The translations under genes and the position numbers were made by a program. Shown one piece after another: positions 33,850 to 42,987 of a DNA stretch of 64,000 nt. The number at the start of each line of letters is the position of its first letter. Positions within the stretch are counted from its first letter, which is position 1. Where the stretch lies: positions 930,001 to 994,000 of the forward strand of contig OY760867.2 of NCBI GenBank assembly GCA_963664035.2. Reading direction: 5' to 3'. The notes beneath the pieces were generated by a model. That model did no database searches. It was given only the letters and a program-made list of their open reading frames with translations, and was not told the DNA's origin. Origin of the DNA: G958296245 sp963664035 (GTDB lineage Bacteria; Chloroflexota; Dehalococcoidia; Lucifugimonadales; G958296245).

Positions 33850-34101
33850 TTATATGCGAAGGGCATCTATCAGGCCCTGGTGCCAGCCGGGCATAATGGC
33901 CGATACAGCGCCTATTGCCAATATGAGCATGGCAACGAACCCGCCTGCAGAGAGGGCTGTCTTCCACTCATAGGAAATGAACCGCGCTAACACGGACATC
34001 ACTACACCGCCGCCGATGGCCCAAGGCAGAGCCCCATTCTGGATCCCCAATAATCCGAACGCTGCCAGTATTACGCCGGGCACGATCGTTTTCTCGTTCA
34101 T
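33850..34101 (-). CDS. Small hypothetical membrane protein
   Basis: 83 residues with three hydrophobic stretches (about 6-22, 26-40 and 51-69): VPGVILAAFGLLGIQNG, LPWAIGGGVVMSVLARF and AGGFVAMLILAIGAVSAIM. No family recognised and no strong ribosome-binding site. Supported only by the open frame and its membrane-protein composition. Confidence 0.45.
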   Translation of the reverse strand: MNEKTIVPGVILAAFGLLGIQNGALPWAIGGGVVMSVLARFISYEWKTALSAGGFVAMLILAIGAVSAIMPGWHQGLIDALRI

Positions 34102-34202
34102 CAGATATGTAACCTACCCAACCTCAATATCGTGGGAACTTTTGTCCCCATACCACTATAACTTGTGATTTCTGCCGGCGCAACGGGACACATCCCGACA
34201 CA

Positions 34203-34327
34203 TCCCAAATCCACCACCACCAGGTTCAGAGCCATATCTATCGGCCATCACCCCGTAGGGGCTGGTTTCAAACCAGCCCTCCCCCTTGCCGTAGAGCGTC
34301 ACCGCCATTTAGGTGGGGGATTTGGGA
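34203..34327. mobile_element. MITE, copy A (125 bp)
   Basis: Terminal inverted repeats CCCAAATCC...GGATTTGGG enclose a central GGTTTCAAACC palindrome. It is nearly identical to copy B at 49506-49651. The 4 bases ACAT flank it on both sides (34200-34203 and 34327-34330), consistent with a target duplication. No coding capacity. Confidence 0.8.
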
Positions 34328-34370
34328 CATGCGTATCTGGTCAACTATTCTTCACAGCCCCTCACCCACC

Positions 34371-37142
34371 CTAGCGCGGCCCGCCAACGTCCGTAACCGA
34401 AGGCTCCCGCGCCAGCTCCCGCCGTATCGTCGCAACCCATTCCTGGTCTAGGTCCAGCGCCTTGACTACGGCGTCGTCGATCTGCTCGCGCACCGGGTCT
34501 TCGCGCATCTGGGGGAGGGGTTGCAGCGGCTCGTCCTTCAGCCAGTCGAACCAACAACGCAACAGGTCGCGCTCGGCGGTCCCCAGCGCCGCGAAGTTGG
34601 GCACCGGCAGCGACCGCAGCGTGTCCAGCGAGAACGACGGGTACGATGGCTTGCGGTTGTCGCGCGCCCCCAGCAGCGACAGCAGGCCGGGCGTCGAGTT
34701 CAGGTATAGGCACAGCGCCTTGGCCATCTCCGGGTCGTGGGGGCGGCAGGGCGTCCATATCGAACCGACGGCCCGCTCCGGCAGCATCACCGCGGCGACA
34801 CGCGCCAAGGGCAGCCAAAGCCGGTGCGGCAACATGAGGTCGCTGCGCTGCTCCCAGTACTTGTCGGCGAGGCGTCGCCGGGGAGGCTTCGGATCGATGT
34901 AGACGTCGGTCTCCGCCCGCATCGACTGCGTGACTTCCGTCTTGTGGTGCCAGAGCGCCCGTCGCGCCAGCAATGTCGGCATATCCGTGGGCGTGTAGGC
35001 GTCTCGTATCCGACGCCCTTCCGGGCCTATGTCGGCGAGGTCGCTCAACGGGGCCGTCGGCACGGACGACGGGGCCGTCTCGCTGAGAGTCCGGTACGCT
35101 TCGACCAGGAACGGCGACAGGAAGTTGACGGCGAACCAGTCGCCGCGCTCGATGCGCTTGGAGTCGACCTGCTGCACGGTAAAGCCACGGGCATTCCGTC
35201 CTCCCTTCCCACCTGCGCGCTCTATCCTTGCGGCGGTATCCAGCGCCTCCACCGGCGTAGCCGGGTTGCGGGCAAGGTTGACCACCCGCGTCGGAGGCTT
35301 CGGCCCGTCCCCGGTCCACCGCCGGCACACCAGCAGCACCTCGCCGATGCTCGTGTTCTCGGAGAAGAAGATGCGGGACGGATCGTGGGAGCTGACGATG
35401 GTGTCGATATGGAAGCGTTGGGCCATGTACTTGCGCAGCGCCAGGTTGCCCGGCGCTGTGGGGACCACCGAAGGCAGGATGAGAGCCAGGACGCCGGTAT
35501 CGGCCTTGAGCAGTTTATCGGCCAAGACCGTGAACGCCCCACCGGAGGAATGCAGACGCGCGGCGGCCTGCATGGACTCGGCCTTCACCAGGTCGCCCCC
35601 CGAGGAATTGAGAAGGATATCGTTCTGCCCGGAAATGGATTCCAGCACCTCTTTCTCCCGCTTCTTGATGGCAAGCTCGTCTTTGCGCCTGAACTGGTCA
35701 TGGCGCAGGCTGTCCCGCGTGAAGGGCGGGTTCATGATCACCAGGTCCATTCGCGGCGGCGGCTCCGGCATCTCCCGCTCGGTGTCCACCTGCTGAGTAG
35801 TGGACGGCCATGCGGCGAGCCGGGCCTGACCGTGGAGGTAGTCGAGGGAGCCGAGGTAGGGCTTGCCGCCGAACACGCCCAGCAGCGCCCGGTGGACGTT
35901 CATGCGGCTGAACCTCGTGGTGGGTGACAGCATGCCGAGGGTGCTGGCCGCCATGTGGGTCGCGGTCAGGTTGACGTCGTAGCCCCACAGCACGTCTTCC
36001 ACGAGCACCAGGCCGAGCGCCTCTTCGTCCTCCGGGTCGCCGCGACCCGCCTCGTTGCGCAGGTCGCGGATGCGCTCGGCTGTCGCCATCAGCAGCGTCC
36101 CCGTGCCGCAGGCGGGGTCGCAGATGCGTAGGGCGGCCACGGCGTTGGGGTCGGACCAGTCGGCGTCCTCCTCGCGCAGGGCCAGCGACGCCAGCAGCAC
36201 GGCGGCGGCCGTGGAGGTGTAGAAGGAGCCGTCGTAGCGGGCGGTATCGAGCACCCGGTGGAAGATGCGCCCCAGCAGGTCGTGGCGCAGCCCGCTCATC
36301 CGCTCCGAGACCCGCGCAACCACCTTGGCCAGGCGGCGCACGGCCTGGCTGGTATCAGGGTCTGCGGAGAGCGCCGTCAGCGCCGCCCGCCCGGTCTCGA
36401 ATACGGGCTTGTAGTCCACCGTGAGGATGGCGCGCCACGCCTCGCGGTAGGCGCTGATCACCGCTTCCCGCTCGGCGCACTCGGTTGCGCTCGCCGGCGG
36501 CCATTCCCCCTCGTAGCCGTCGGGACGCTCGGCCGGGAGGTGGGCCTGCACGCGGTGATGGAACAGCATCCCGGTGGCCACCACGAGCATTCCGCGCTTG
36601 GCGGCTACGAAGTAGCCGTCGCCCTGGTCCCGGCCGCGCCGCTTGATTTCGGGCAGGTCCAGGGCGCGCGCCAGCGCCCGGCGGACGGGCGTCCTCAGTT
36701 GCCCCACCACCTCGTCCAGGCCGTCCGAGAGTATGCGCGCCGCCACGTCCGCGCCGCTCAGGGAGCGCGGCGCCTGTTGCACCGCCTGCGCGAGCTGCGT
36801 CACGCTGCCCGTCGACCACGCGCCGGGCGGCTCGCCCGCCTTGACGCGGACGGTCCAAGTCAGCGTAGCATCGGCCAGGTTGGTCTCGGTGACGTCGTCC
36901 GGGTAGCAGACGGCGAACGCGACCGCCGCGAGCCCTTGCCGCAGGCGGGCGTCGGCGTCCTTGATGGCCTGGGCCTTGCGGCCGAACCCCGTCTCCGCTT
37001 CCAGCACCACGCGCAGCCCATCCACGTCCGAGACGACGTCCATGCGCCTGCGCCCGGCGCGCTGCTCATAGTCGGACGGCACGCCCCGCTCAGTAAGGAG
37101 ATGCGCCAGTGCCCTGTTCTGGAAGTCTTCCTGCTTACTCAT
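34371..37142 (-). CDS. Type IIG-like DNA N6-adenine methyltransferase with N-terminal nuclease-like domain
   Basis: 923 residues. The N-terminal part has RRRMDVVSDVDGLRVVLEAETG, which fits a PD-(D/E)xK nuclease core. The methyltransferase has SAM motif I DPACGTGTLLMATAERI, YDVNLTATHMAASTLGML and catalytic motif IV VIMNPPFTRD. The C-terminal 350 residues (YWEQRSDLMLPHRLWLPLAR, LCLYLNSTPGLLSLLGARDN) resemble the target-recognition part of Eco57I/TaqI-like enzymes. A single-chain restriction-modification enzyme is the best reading; no separate R or S gene is present. ATG 37142 gives MSKQEDFQNRAL. Confidence 0.82.
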   Translation of the reverse strand: MSKQEDFQNRALAHLLTERGVPSDYEQRAGRRRMDVVSDVDGLRVVLEAETGFGRKAQAIKDADARLRQGLAAVAFAVCYPDDVTETNLADATLTWTVRVKAGEPPGAWSTGSVTQLAQAVQQAPRSLSGADVAARILSDGLDEVVGQLRTPVRRALARALDLPEIKRRGRDQGDGYFVAAKRGMLVVATGMLFHHRVQAHLPAERPDGYEGEWPPASATECAEREAVISAYREAWRAILTVDYKPVFETGRAALTALSADPDTSQAVRRLAKVVARVSERMSGLRHDLLGRIFHRVLDTARYDGSFYTSTAAAVLLASLALREEDADWSDPNAVAALRICDPACGTGTLLMATAERIRDLRNEAGRGDPEDEEALGLVLVEDVLWGYDVNLTATHMAASTLGMLSPTTRFSRMNVHRALLGVFGGKPYLGSLDYLHGQARLAAWPSTTQQVDTEREMPEPPPRMDLVIMNPPFTRDSLRHDQFRRKDELAIKKREKEVLESISGQNDILLNSSGGDLVKAESMQAAARLHSSGGAFTVLADKLLKADTGVLALILPSVVPTAPGNLALRKYMAQRFHIDTIVSSHDPSRIFFSENTSIGEVLLVCRRWTGDGPKPPTRVVNLARNPATPVEALDTAARIERAGGKGGRNARGFTVQQVDSKRIERGDWFAVNFLSPFLVEAYRTLSETAPSSVPTAPLSDLADIGPEGRRIRDAYTPTDMPTLLARRALWHHKTEVTQSMRAETDVYIDPKPPRRRLADKYWEQRSDLMLPHRLWLPLARVAAVMLPERAVGSIWTPCRPHDPEMAKALCLYLNSTPGLLSLLGARDNRKPSYPSFSLDTLRSLPVPNFAALGTAERDLLRCWFDWLKDEPLQPLPQMREDPVREQIDDAVVKALDLDQEWVATIRRELAREPSVTDVGGPR

Positions 37143-37213
37143 CCGCCCCGACTCTCCAACGGCCCGGTACTCGCATGCCTTCAATCGCCGTAGCCCGCGC
37201 CCTCTCCTCGTCG

Positions 37214-37480
37214 TTAGGGAAATGACTGGTAAATGTCGCTACGGTGCAGGAATCTGACCAGTATGACACTGTCGCCATCGAGGGCAAAGCCTAGGCGATA
37301 GTCCCCCACCCTGACTCGGTAGTACCGTCCTTGGCCCGCGATCCTCTTAGCCCCCCTAACTTCAGTGATGGCTGACGCCCCTTCCATGTCTTCTATGACC
37401 CGCAGGATTCTACTGCGTAACTCGCCCCCACGTATCCGTCTCAGGTCCCGTGTGAAGGAGGCCCTGTATTCAAGTTTCAT
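37214..37480 (-). CDS. RelE/ParE-family toxin
   Basis: 88 residues: MKLEYRASFTRDLRRIRGG, IEDMEGASAITEVRGAKRIAGQGRYYRVRVGDYRLGFALDGDSVILVRFLHRSDIY. This is the RelE pattern, with RVGDYRLGF and a His/Tyr near the C-terminus. RelE toxins cleave mRNA at the ribosome. Its start overlaps the antitoxin gene by 11 bases. Confidence 0.85.
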   Translation of the reverse strand: MKLEYRASFTRDLRRIRGGELRSRILRVIEDMEGASAITEVRGAKRIAGQGRYYRVRVGDYRLGFALDGDSVILVRFLHRSDIYQSFP

Positions 37481-37697
37481 CCGGCTTACGCAGAATGTCG
37501 AGAACGTGTTGTTTGCTGACAGGCTCCGTGTTCAGGCCTTCGGCTATGGCCCAGGCCAGGGCGGCATCCTCAGACTCCGTGCTGCCGTTCGTCCCGTCTT
37601 CAAGCGTCACGACTACCTCTTCACCTTCCTTGATGTCCAGCGGCTCTAATGGGACGATCGCCCCGTTAGTGAACCTAGCTTTCACTGTCTTGAGCAC
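37470..37697 (-). CDS. DUF104-type antitoxin
   Basis: 75 residues beginning (M)LKTVKARFTNGAIVPLEPLDIKEGEEVVVTLED, the DUF104 (AF2212-like) beta-barrel, then a helical tail ESEDAALAWAIAEGLNTEPVSKQHVLDIL that would wrap the toxin. The GTG at 37697 is preferred because GGAGGGAG lies about 8 bases upstream. Antitoxin precedes toxin, the usual order. Confidence 0.8.
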   Translation of the reverse strand: MLKTVKARFTNGAIVPLEPLDIKEGEEVVVTLEDGTNGSTESEDAALAWAIAEGLNTEPVSKQHVLDILRKPDET

Positions 37698-37779
37698 CTT
37701 ATCTCCCTCCTGGGTCACCGCATACTTGAAGCTAGCCTACGTAGCCCCAGAACGCTTGTCAAACCTGTGCCTACCCCGC

Positions 37780-37797
37780 GAACGCGCGTGCTAATAT
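37780..37797 (+). promoter_or_regulatory. Extended -10 promoter of the NHL/cupin unit
   Basis: TGC plus TAATAT at 37792-37797, preceded by the same 14-mer (GAACGCGCGTGCTA, 37780-37793) found in front of darT. About 90 bases of leader follow before the ATG at 37888. Confidence 0.4.
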
Positions 37798-37887
37798 ATC
37801 CTCACGCACACCCCCGCGTCAATAATCCCGGACTCTCCTGTACAATGTCGCCCACCAAGAGGGCCCTGAGGCACGGAGGTATTCGCC

Positions 37888-38838
37888 ATGGTCAGCGCGG
37901 TAACTGTCGGGAGCGGTAGATTCACCTACGAGGTAGTCGAGGGCTGGGAGACGCTGCCGGAGGGGTACGCTTGGAACGAGGTTGCGGCGGTTGCGGTGGA
38001 CGCCGACGACCGCGTATATGCCTTCAACCGAGGCCCGCACCCCATGATCGTCTTCGATGGCGACGGCAACTTCCTCTCCTCGTGGGGCGAGAGCTTCTTC
38101 AAGCGCGCCCACGGCGTCACCCTCGCGCCCGACGGCTCCCTATTCTGCACCGACGACTTCGACCACACGGTGCGCAAGTGTACGCCCGACGGCGAGGTGC
38201 TCATGACCATCGGCGAGCCCGGCAAGGCGGCAGAGCCCCACAGCGGCTACCCCTTCAACCGCTGCACCGACGTGGCCATCGACCCGAAGGACGGCTGCCT
38301 CTACGTCTCCGACGGCTACGCCAACTCCTCGGTGCACAAGTACTCCCCGGACGGCGAGCTGCTCTTCTCGTGGGGGCGGGGCGGCACCGACCCCGGCGAG
38401 TTCAACATCGTCCACAACATAGCCACCGACGCCGAGGGATTCGTCTACGTTGCCGACCGCGAGAACCACCGCATCCAGATCTTCGACTCCGACGGCGTCT
38501 TCCAGGACCAGTGGGTCAACCTCCACCGCCCGTGCACCATCTACATCTCCCCCGACCAGCACGTCTACGTGGGCGAGCTCGGCGCCGGCATGAACGTCAA
38601 CCGCATCGTCCCCAACATAGGGCCGCGCATCACCATCCTCGACAGGTCCGGCGAGCGCGTCGCCCGCCTGGGCGACGGCTTCGGCCTGGCCCCGGGGCAG
38701 TTCGTCGCCCCGCACAGCATCTGCCTCGACTCGCAGGGCAGCATTTTCCTCGGCGAGGTCGCCTGGACCAACTTCCGCAACCTCGGCGAGCCCAGGGAAG
38801 GCGTCCGCAGCTTCCAGAAGCTGGCCCGCGTCGCGTAA
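37888..38838 (+). CDS. NHL-repeat protein, peptidyl-alpha-hydroxyglycine amidating lyase-like
   Basis: 316 residues of propeller repeats: VAAVAVDADDRVYAFNRGPHPMIVFDGDG, DVAIDPKDGCLYVSDGYANSSVHKYSPDGE, NIATDAEGFVYVADRENHRIQIFDSDG, SICLDSQGSIFLGEVAW. The FNRGPHPM and VSDGYANSSVHKY segments are close to the amidating-lyase (PAL-like) branch of NHL proteins; lyase activity is not proven. GGAGG lies about 8 bases before the ATG. The cupin gene follows after 29 bases. Confidence 0.82.
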   Translation: MVSAVTVGSGRFTYEVVEGWETLPEGYAWNEVAAVAVDADDRVYAFNRGPHPMIVFDGDGNFLSSWGESFFKRAHGVTLAPDGSLFCTDDFDHTVRKCTPDGEVLMTIGEPGKAAEPHSGYPFNRCTDVAIDPKDGCLYVSDGYANSSVHKYSPDGELLFSWGRGGTDPGEFNIVHNIATDAEGFVYVADRENHRIQIFDSDGVFQDQWVNLHRPCTIYISPDQHVYVGELGAGMNVNRIVPNIGPRITILDRSGERVARLGDGFGLAPGQFVAPHSICLDSQGSIFLGEVAWTNFRNLGEPREGVRSFQKLARVA

Positions 38839-38867
38839 CCATCGGACAGAGCCGTAGGAGGCCCGCA

Positions 38868-39281
38868 GTGACCAACATAATCGACATATCCGCCCCCGCC
38901 TGGAAGACCGATGACTACGTGGACATGGACTACCAGGAAGCCGACATCCAGCAACACCTCGTCAAGGTTGCCAACTTCGTGACCCGACCGGACAACGAAG
39001 ACGCAGCCGGAGCGATCAGCGAGACGTCCTACATCGGCGCCTACGAGTACGCGCCGGGCGGCCGCATCAGCGACCACGTCCACTCCCACGCCGAGCAGTG
39101 GTACTACATCCTGCGCGGCCGCGGCGTCATGAAGGTCGGGGACGAGGAGAGGACCGTCGGCGAGGGCCACCTCATCTTCATCCCCAGGAACACCGTCCAC
39201 TCCTACACCGTGGTGGGAGACGAGCCGATGAGACTCCTCAACGTCGCCATCCCGGTCGGCGCCGTGGACGAAGACGAGTGA
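38868..39281 (+). CDS. Cupin-domain protein
   Basis: 137 residues, GTG start with TAGGAGG upstream. The cupin core is visible: GGRISDHVHSHAEQWYYILRGRGVMKVGDEERTVGEGHLIFIPRNTVHSYTVVGDEPMRLLNVAIP. It contains the HxH(x)nE metal site (HVHSHAEQ) and a later His. Could be a dioxygenase, isomerase or sensor; substrate unknown. Confidence 0.87.
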   Translation: MTNIIDISAPAWKTDDYVDMDYQEADIQQHLVKVANFVTRPDNEDAAGAISETSYIGAYEYAPGGRISDHVHSHAEQWYYILRGRGVMKVGDEERTVGEGHLIFIPRNTVHSYTVVGDEPMRLLNVAIPVGAVDEDE

Positions 39282-39365
39282 CGCCGGCAAGCATAACGCG
39301 AACGCTCCCCTAATCAGACCACCCCGATGATCTGGACCGGCCTCGAGTAGCTGGCAAGCAGTCCG

Positions 39366-40616
39366 ATGGCCCAGCCCGCCGGAGCCAAGCGCCCGCTGCC
39401 CCAGCCCGCCGGCTGGCGGCGGTCGGTGTCGTCCCTGGAGGTCCGCGACTACCGGTTCCACTGGGTCGGCAACGTCCTGGTCATGTTCGCCCTGAACATG
39501 GAGCTGGTGGCGAGGGGGTATCTCGTATACGAGCTGACCGGCGCGGGTAGGCTGCTCGGCCTGGTAAGCGCTGGGGCGGCGCTGCCGATGCTCTTCCTGG
39601 GTCCCGTATCCGGCGCCGTGTCGGACAGGCTGGAGAGGCGCCGCGTCGTCCAGATCAGCCAGCTCTGCACGGCCAGCACGTCTATCTTCGTCGCCGTCTC
39701 CATATCCACCGACACCATCACCTGGGTCCACCTGCTGGCATCCTCCCTACTGCACGGCGTATCCATGTCGTTCATGCTGCCGGCGAGGCAGGCGATGATT
39801 CCGAAGATGGTCGGCCGGGACAGGATGAGCAACGCCATGGCGCTGAACGCCGGGGGCTTGAGCGTGACTTCGCTGTTCGGCCCGGCCGCGGCCGGCTTCC
39901 TCTACGCCGCGCTAGGCCCTCACAGCGTCTTCTACGTCTCGTGCGCGCTGGGCGTCTCCGCCATCGTCTCAACCACCCAGATCCAGCCTTCGCGCGCCGA
40001 CGCGCCGTCGGACGTGTCGCGGCTCCTGTCCGAGATCGTCGACGGGCTGCGCTACGTCGGGCGCCGAGGCGTGCTGAAGGCGGCGCTGGCGCTGATGCTC
40101 GCGACCACCCTATTCATCCACACCACCATCTTCCTGCTGCCGGTCATCGTGGTCGACGTCTACCACCGCACCTCCGACGCCTACGGCGTGCTGATCAGCA
40201 TGGAGGGCCTCGGCGCTCTTGCCGGGGCCGTCGTCCTGGCGGCGGCGACTCTTCGCCGCCGCGGGATGGTGCTCATCGTGAGCTGCACCATCTCCGGCAT
40301 CGTGCTGCTGCTGATATCGCGGGTTACCGACTACTACGTGGCCATCGGCTTCATGGTAGCCTTGGGAGTGGCCGAGACGGGGCGCCGGGTGCTGTGCCAG
40401 GGCATCCTGCTATCCGAGTCGGACGACGAGTACAGGGGCCGGACGATGAGCCTGTACACGATGGTGGTTGGCCTGATGCCGCTGGGCGTGCTGCCCGCCG
40501 GGGCGGCGATGGACTGGCTGGGCGGCCAGGCGACCCTGTTCATACTGGGCGCGCTCATGGTAGGCTCATGCGGGCTGGTGCTGGCGACGCAGCGCGAGCT
40601 GAGGGCTTTGCCATAG
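39366..40616 (+). CDS. MFS transporter (MFS_3/EntS-like exporter)
   Basis: 416 residues with about 12 hydrophobic segments. The opening LEVRDYRFHWVGNVLVMFALNMELVARGYLVYELTG, the loop GPVSGAVSDRLERRRVV and MLPARQAMIPKMVGRDRMSNAMALN are typical of the MFS_3 family of exporters. The substrate is unknown; neighbours (cupin, DapA-like lyase) suggest an organic acid or similar. Confidence 0.9.
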   Translation: MAQPAGAKRPLPQPAGWRRSVSSLEVRDYRFHWVGNVLVMFALNMELVARGYLVYELTGAGRLLGLVSAGAALPMLFLGPVSGAVSDRLERRRVVQISQLCTASTSIFVAVSISTDTITWVHLLASSLLHGVSMSFMLPARQAMIPKMVGRDRMSNAMALNAGGLSVTSLFGPAAAGFLYAALGPHSVFYVSCALGVSAIVSTTQIQPSRADAPSDVSRLLSEIVDGLRYVGRRGVLKAALALMLATTLFIHTTIFLLPVIVVDVYHRTSDAYGVLISMEGLGALAGAVVLAAATLRRRGMVLIVSCTISGIVLLLISRVTDYYVAIGFMVALGVAETGRRVLCQGILLSESDDEYRGRTMSLYTMVVGLMPLGVLPAGAAMDWLGGQATLFILGALMVGSCGLVLATQRELRALP

Positions 40617-40641
40617 ACCGCGCCAGACGCGGCAGATATTC

Positions 40642-41523
40642 ATGGAGGTGCAGTCTCTCATGGTAGACCTGAACGGCGTCAACTGCCTGGTAATGACCCC
40701 CTTCGACGAGCAGGGGAACGTGGACGAGGAGGGCCTCTGCCGCGTCGTCGACCACGTCATCGACGGCGGCGCGACCTCCCTGGTCGCCGCCGGCAAGATC
40801 GGCGAGTACGAGGTGCTCACGATGCAGGAGCGCAGGCGCATCATGGAGGTGGTGTCGGGCCACGTCGGCGGGCGCGTGCCGGTCGGGTTCGGCATCATCA
40901 ACGCATCGTTCGACGACGGCCTGACGCTGGCGGGGTGGGCCGCCGAGGCGGGCTGCGACTACGTCATGTCCAGGCCGCCGACCGACGGCGACAACGCCGA
41001 GTACTTCCTACGCGCCGCCGACAAGATCGCCGTCATGCCGTACGACCTCGGCGTGCGCGGCGAGCTATCCATCGAGGACGACATACTGCCGCTGACGCGG
41101 AAGAGCCCCAACTTCGTGGGCCTAAAGATCAGCGGCCTGCCGGACAAGACCTACGAGGCCAAGAGGCTCCTCGACATCCCGATACTGTGCGGGTGGGACA
41201 TGATGAGCCTCGTGTCATACGAGATGGGCTCCGACGGCGTCATCTCCGGCAGCGCCACGCTCACTCCGCGCGACGAGGTCAAGCTCCACGACCTCGCCAG
41301 GCGGGGCGAGTGGGACGAGGCGCGCGACCTTTACTACGGGCGCCTGCTGCCGCTGCTCAACTACTGCACCTTCGACCCCTTCGCCTACTCCGTCTGCAAG
41401 TACGCCCTCCACTGGCAGGGCCTGATAGCCACCCCCGCCGTCCGCGCCCCCAACCCCGACGCCGGCGAAATCCGCCAGCGCGAGACGATGGCGATCATGC
41501 AAAAGCTGGGCCTGGTGGAGTAG
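40642..41523 (+). CDS. DapA/DHDPS-family aldolase or lyase
   Basis: 293 residues. A TIM-barrel start NGVNCLVMTPFDEQGNVDEEGLCRVVDHVIDGGATSLVAAGKIGEYEVLTMQERR and the Schiff-base Lys in FVGLKISG identify the dihydrodipicolinate synthase / N-acetylneuraminate lyase family. The usual GTTGE motif is AGKIGE here, so it is not likely to be the lysine-pathway enzyme and is probably catabolic. ATG 40642 or ATG 40660 could be the start. Confidence 0.85.
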   Translation: MEVQSLMVDLNGVNCLVMTPFDEQGNVDEEGLCRVVDHVIDGGATSLVAAGKIGEYEVLTMQERRRIMEVVSGHVGGRVPVGFGIINASFDDGLTLAGWAAEAGCDYVMSRPPTDGDNAEYFLRAADKIAVMPYDLGVRGELSIEDDILPLTRKSPNFVGLKISGLPDKTYEAKRLLDIPILCGWDMMSLVSYEMGSDGVISGSATLTPRDEVKLHDLARRGEWDEARDLYYGRLLPLLNYCTFDPFAYSVCKYALHWQGLIATPAVRAPNPDAGEIRQRETMAIMQKLGLVE

Positions 41524-41590
41524 GCAACAACCGAGTCTCGCTCCCAAGGGGCCGTAGCCCCTCCCCGGCGGCGGGCATGGAGCCGTCCGC

Positions 41591-41760
41591 ACCTTATTAA
41601 AGCAAACGGCGCTTTGATATAATAAGGGTCGTCGTTGTTTAAGGTTCTTTAATGAACGGGGGGCGAGTCCTAGCAGGGCCATACCCCTATTAAAGTTTAG
41701 GGGCATAACTTTAATAGGGTGCGCCGTTAATTAAAGTTCTTGAATAGGCGACGCAGACCT
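41591..41760. promoter_or_regulatory. AT-rich palindromic regulatory region before the Fic gene
   Basis: An island of ATTAAAG motifs in GC-rich DNA. TATAAT lies at 41618-41623. A perfect 13-bp inverted repeat CCCTATTAAAGTT / AACTTTAATAGGG (about 41683-41718, 9-base loop) is followed by another ATTAAAGTTCTTG near 41731. Single ATTAAAG-like boxes also occur near 41596 and 41650. This looks like a multi-site operator for the gene at 41779. Confidence 0.55.
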
Positions 41761-41778
41761 CGAGCGGAGGCGTCTACC

Positions 41779-42942
41779 ATGCAGCGAGGCGAGACCGGCA
41801 GATACCAGATCAGGAACTACGGCGGCGAGCCGGTCCGCGCCTTCGTTCCGACACCCCTACCACCGGACCCGCCGCTGAGCATGGACGGGAAGCTTCAGCA
41901 GCTTCTCGAAAGGGCGCTCATAGCCCTGGGACGCCTGGACGGCATCTCCGTCCTGCTTCCAGAGCCTGCTCTCTTCATCTACGCCTACGTCCGCAAGGAA
42001 GCGGTGCTCTCATCGCAGATCGAGGGTACGCAGTCGTCCTTCTCGGACCTGGTGATGTTCGAGAGCGACGAGACGCCTGGCATCCCCATCGACGACGTCG
42101 TGGAGGTCTCGAGCTACGCGGCAGCCCTGGACCATGGACTGGAGCGGCTGCGCGGTGGGTTCCCGCTCTCCAACCGGCTGATCCGGGAGATACATGGCGT
42201 ACTGCTCTCGAAGGGGCGGGGCAGCGAGAAGTCCCCGGGCGAGTTCAGGACATCGCAGAACTGGATAGGCGGTTCGCGTCCTGGCAACGCCGCCTTCGTT
42301 CCGCCGCCGCCCGCGGAGGCGGCCGACTGCATGGGGGAGCTGGAGCGCTTCCTGCACGCCGAGGACGACGGTACGCCGGCGCTGTTGAGAGCCGGGCTGG
42401 CGCACGTGCAGTTCGAGACCATCCACCCCTTCCTGGACGGCAACGGGCGCGTGGGGCGGCTGCTCATCACGCTCCTGCTGTGCCACGCCGGAGTACTGCG
42501 GGAGCCCCTCCTGTACCTGAGCCTGTATTTGAAGCAACACCGTTCGGCCTACTACGACCTGCTGAACGAGGTGCGGCGCACCGGCGACTGGGAGGCATGG
42601 CTCGCTTTCTTCTTGGAGGGCGTGCGCGAGACCGCGGAGGGCGCCGTGGCTACGTCCATACAGCTAACCGACCTGTTCAAGGAGGACGCCGCCAGGATCG
42701 AAGGGCTAGGGCGCAGGGCCGGGTCGGCATTGCGGGTACACCAAGCCCTTACGTCACATCCCGTCAGATCGCTCTCGCAGGTCTGCGGCCACTCCGGGCT
42801 GACGCCTCCCACGGCTTCCTCAGCCATGAAGTCGCTGGTAGAGCTTGGGGTTGCTCGTGAGATGACGGGCCGCCGCCGGGGACGCCTCTTTGCCTACGAC
42901 GGCTACCTGTCGATATTGAACGAGGGCACCGAGCCCGCGTGA
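41779..42942 (+). CDS. Fic-family AMP-transferase with N-terminal inhibitory motif
   Basis: 387 residues. The Fic core is VQFETIHPFLDGNGRVGRLL (HPFxxGNGRxxR), which transfers AMP from ATP to a target hydroxyl. The inhibitory motif SSQIEGTQ fits [S/T]xxxE[G/N], so it is a class II, self-inhibited Fic protein. The C-terminus (VRSLSQVCGHSGLTPPTASSAMKSLVELGVAREMTGRRRGRLFAYDGYL) is a winged helix-turn-helix, so the protein may bind its own promoter. ATG 41779 gives the family-like start. Confidence 0.92.
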   Translation: MQRGETGRYQIRNYGGEPVRAFVPTPLPPDPPLSMDGKLQQLLERALIALGRLDGISVLLPEPALFIYAYVRKEAVLSSQIEGTQSSFSDLVMFESDETPGIPIDDVVEVSSYAAALDHGLERLRGGFPLSNRLIREIHGVLLSKGRGSEKSPGEFRTSQNWIGGSRPGNAAFVPPPPAEAADCMGELERFLHAEDDGTPALLRAGLAHVQFETIHPFLDGNGRVGRLLITLLLCHAGVLREPLLYLSLYLKQHRSAYYDLLNEVRRTGDWEAWLAFFLEGVRETAEGAVATSIQLTDLFKEDAARIEGLGRRAGSALRVHQALTSHPVRSLSQVCGHSGLTPPTASSAMKSLVELGVAREMTGRRRGRLFAYDGYLSILNEGTEPA

Positions 42943-42987
42943 GCGTGGGCCCACAACCCCATGCGGCCGCTGCCTTCGCCGCCTCCG

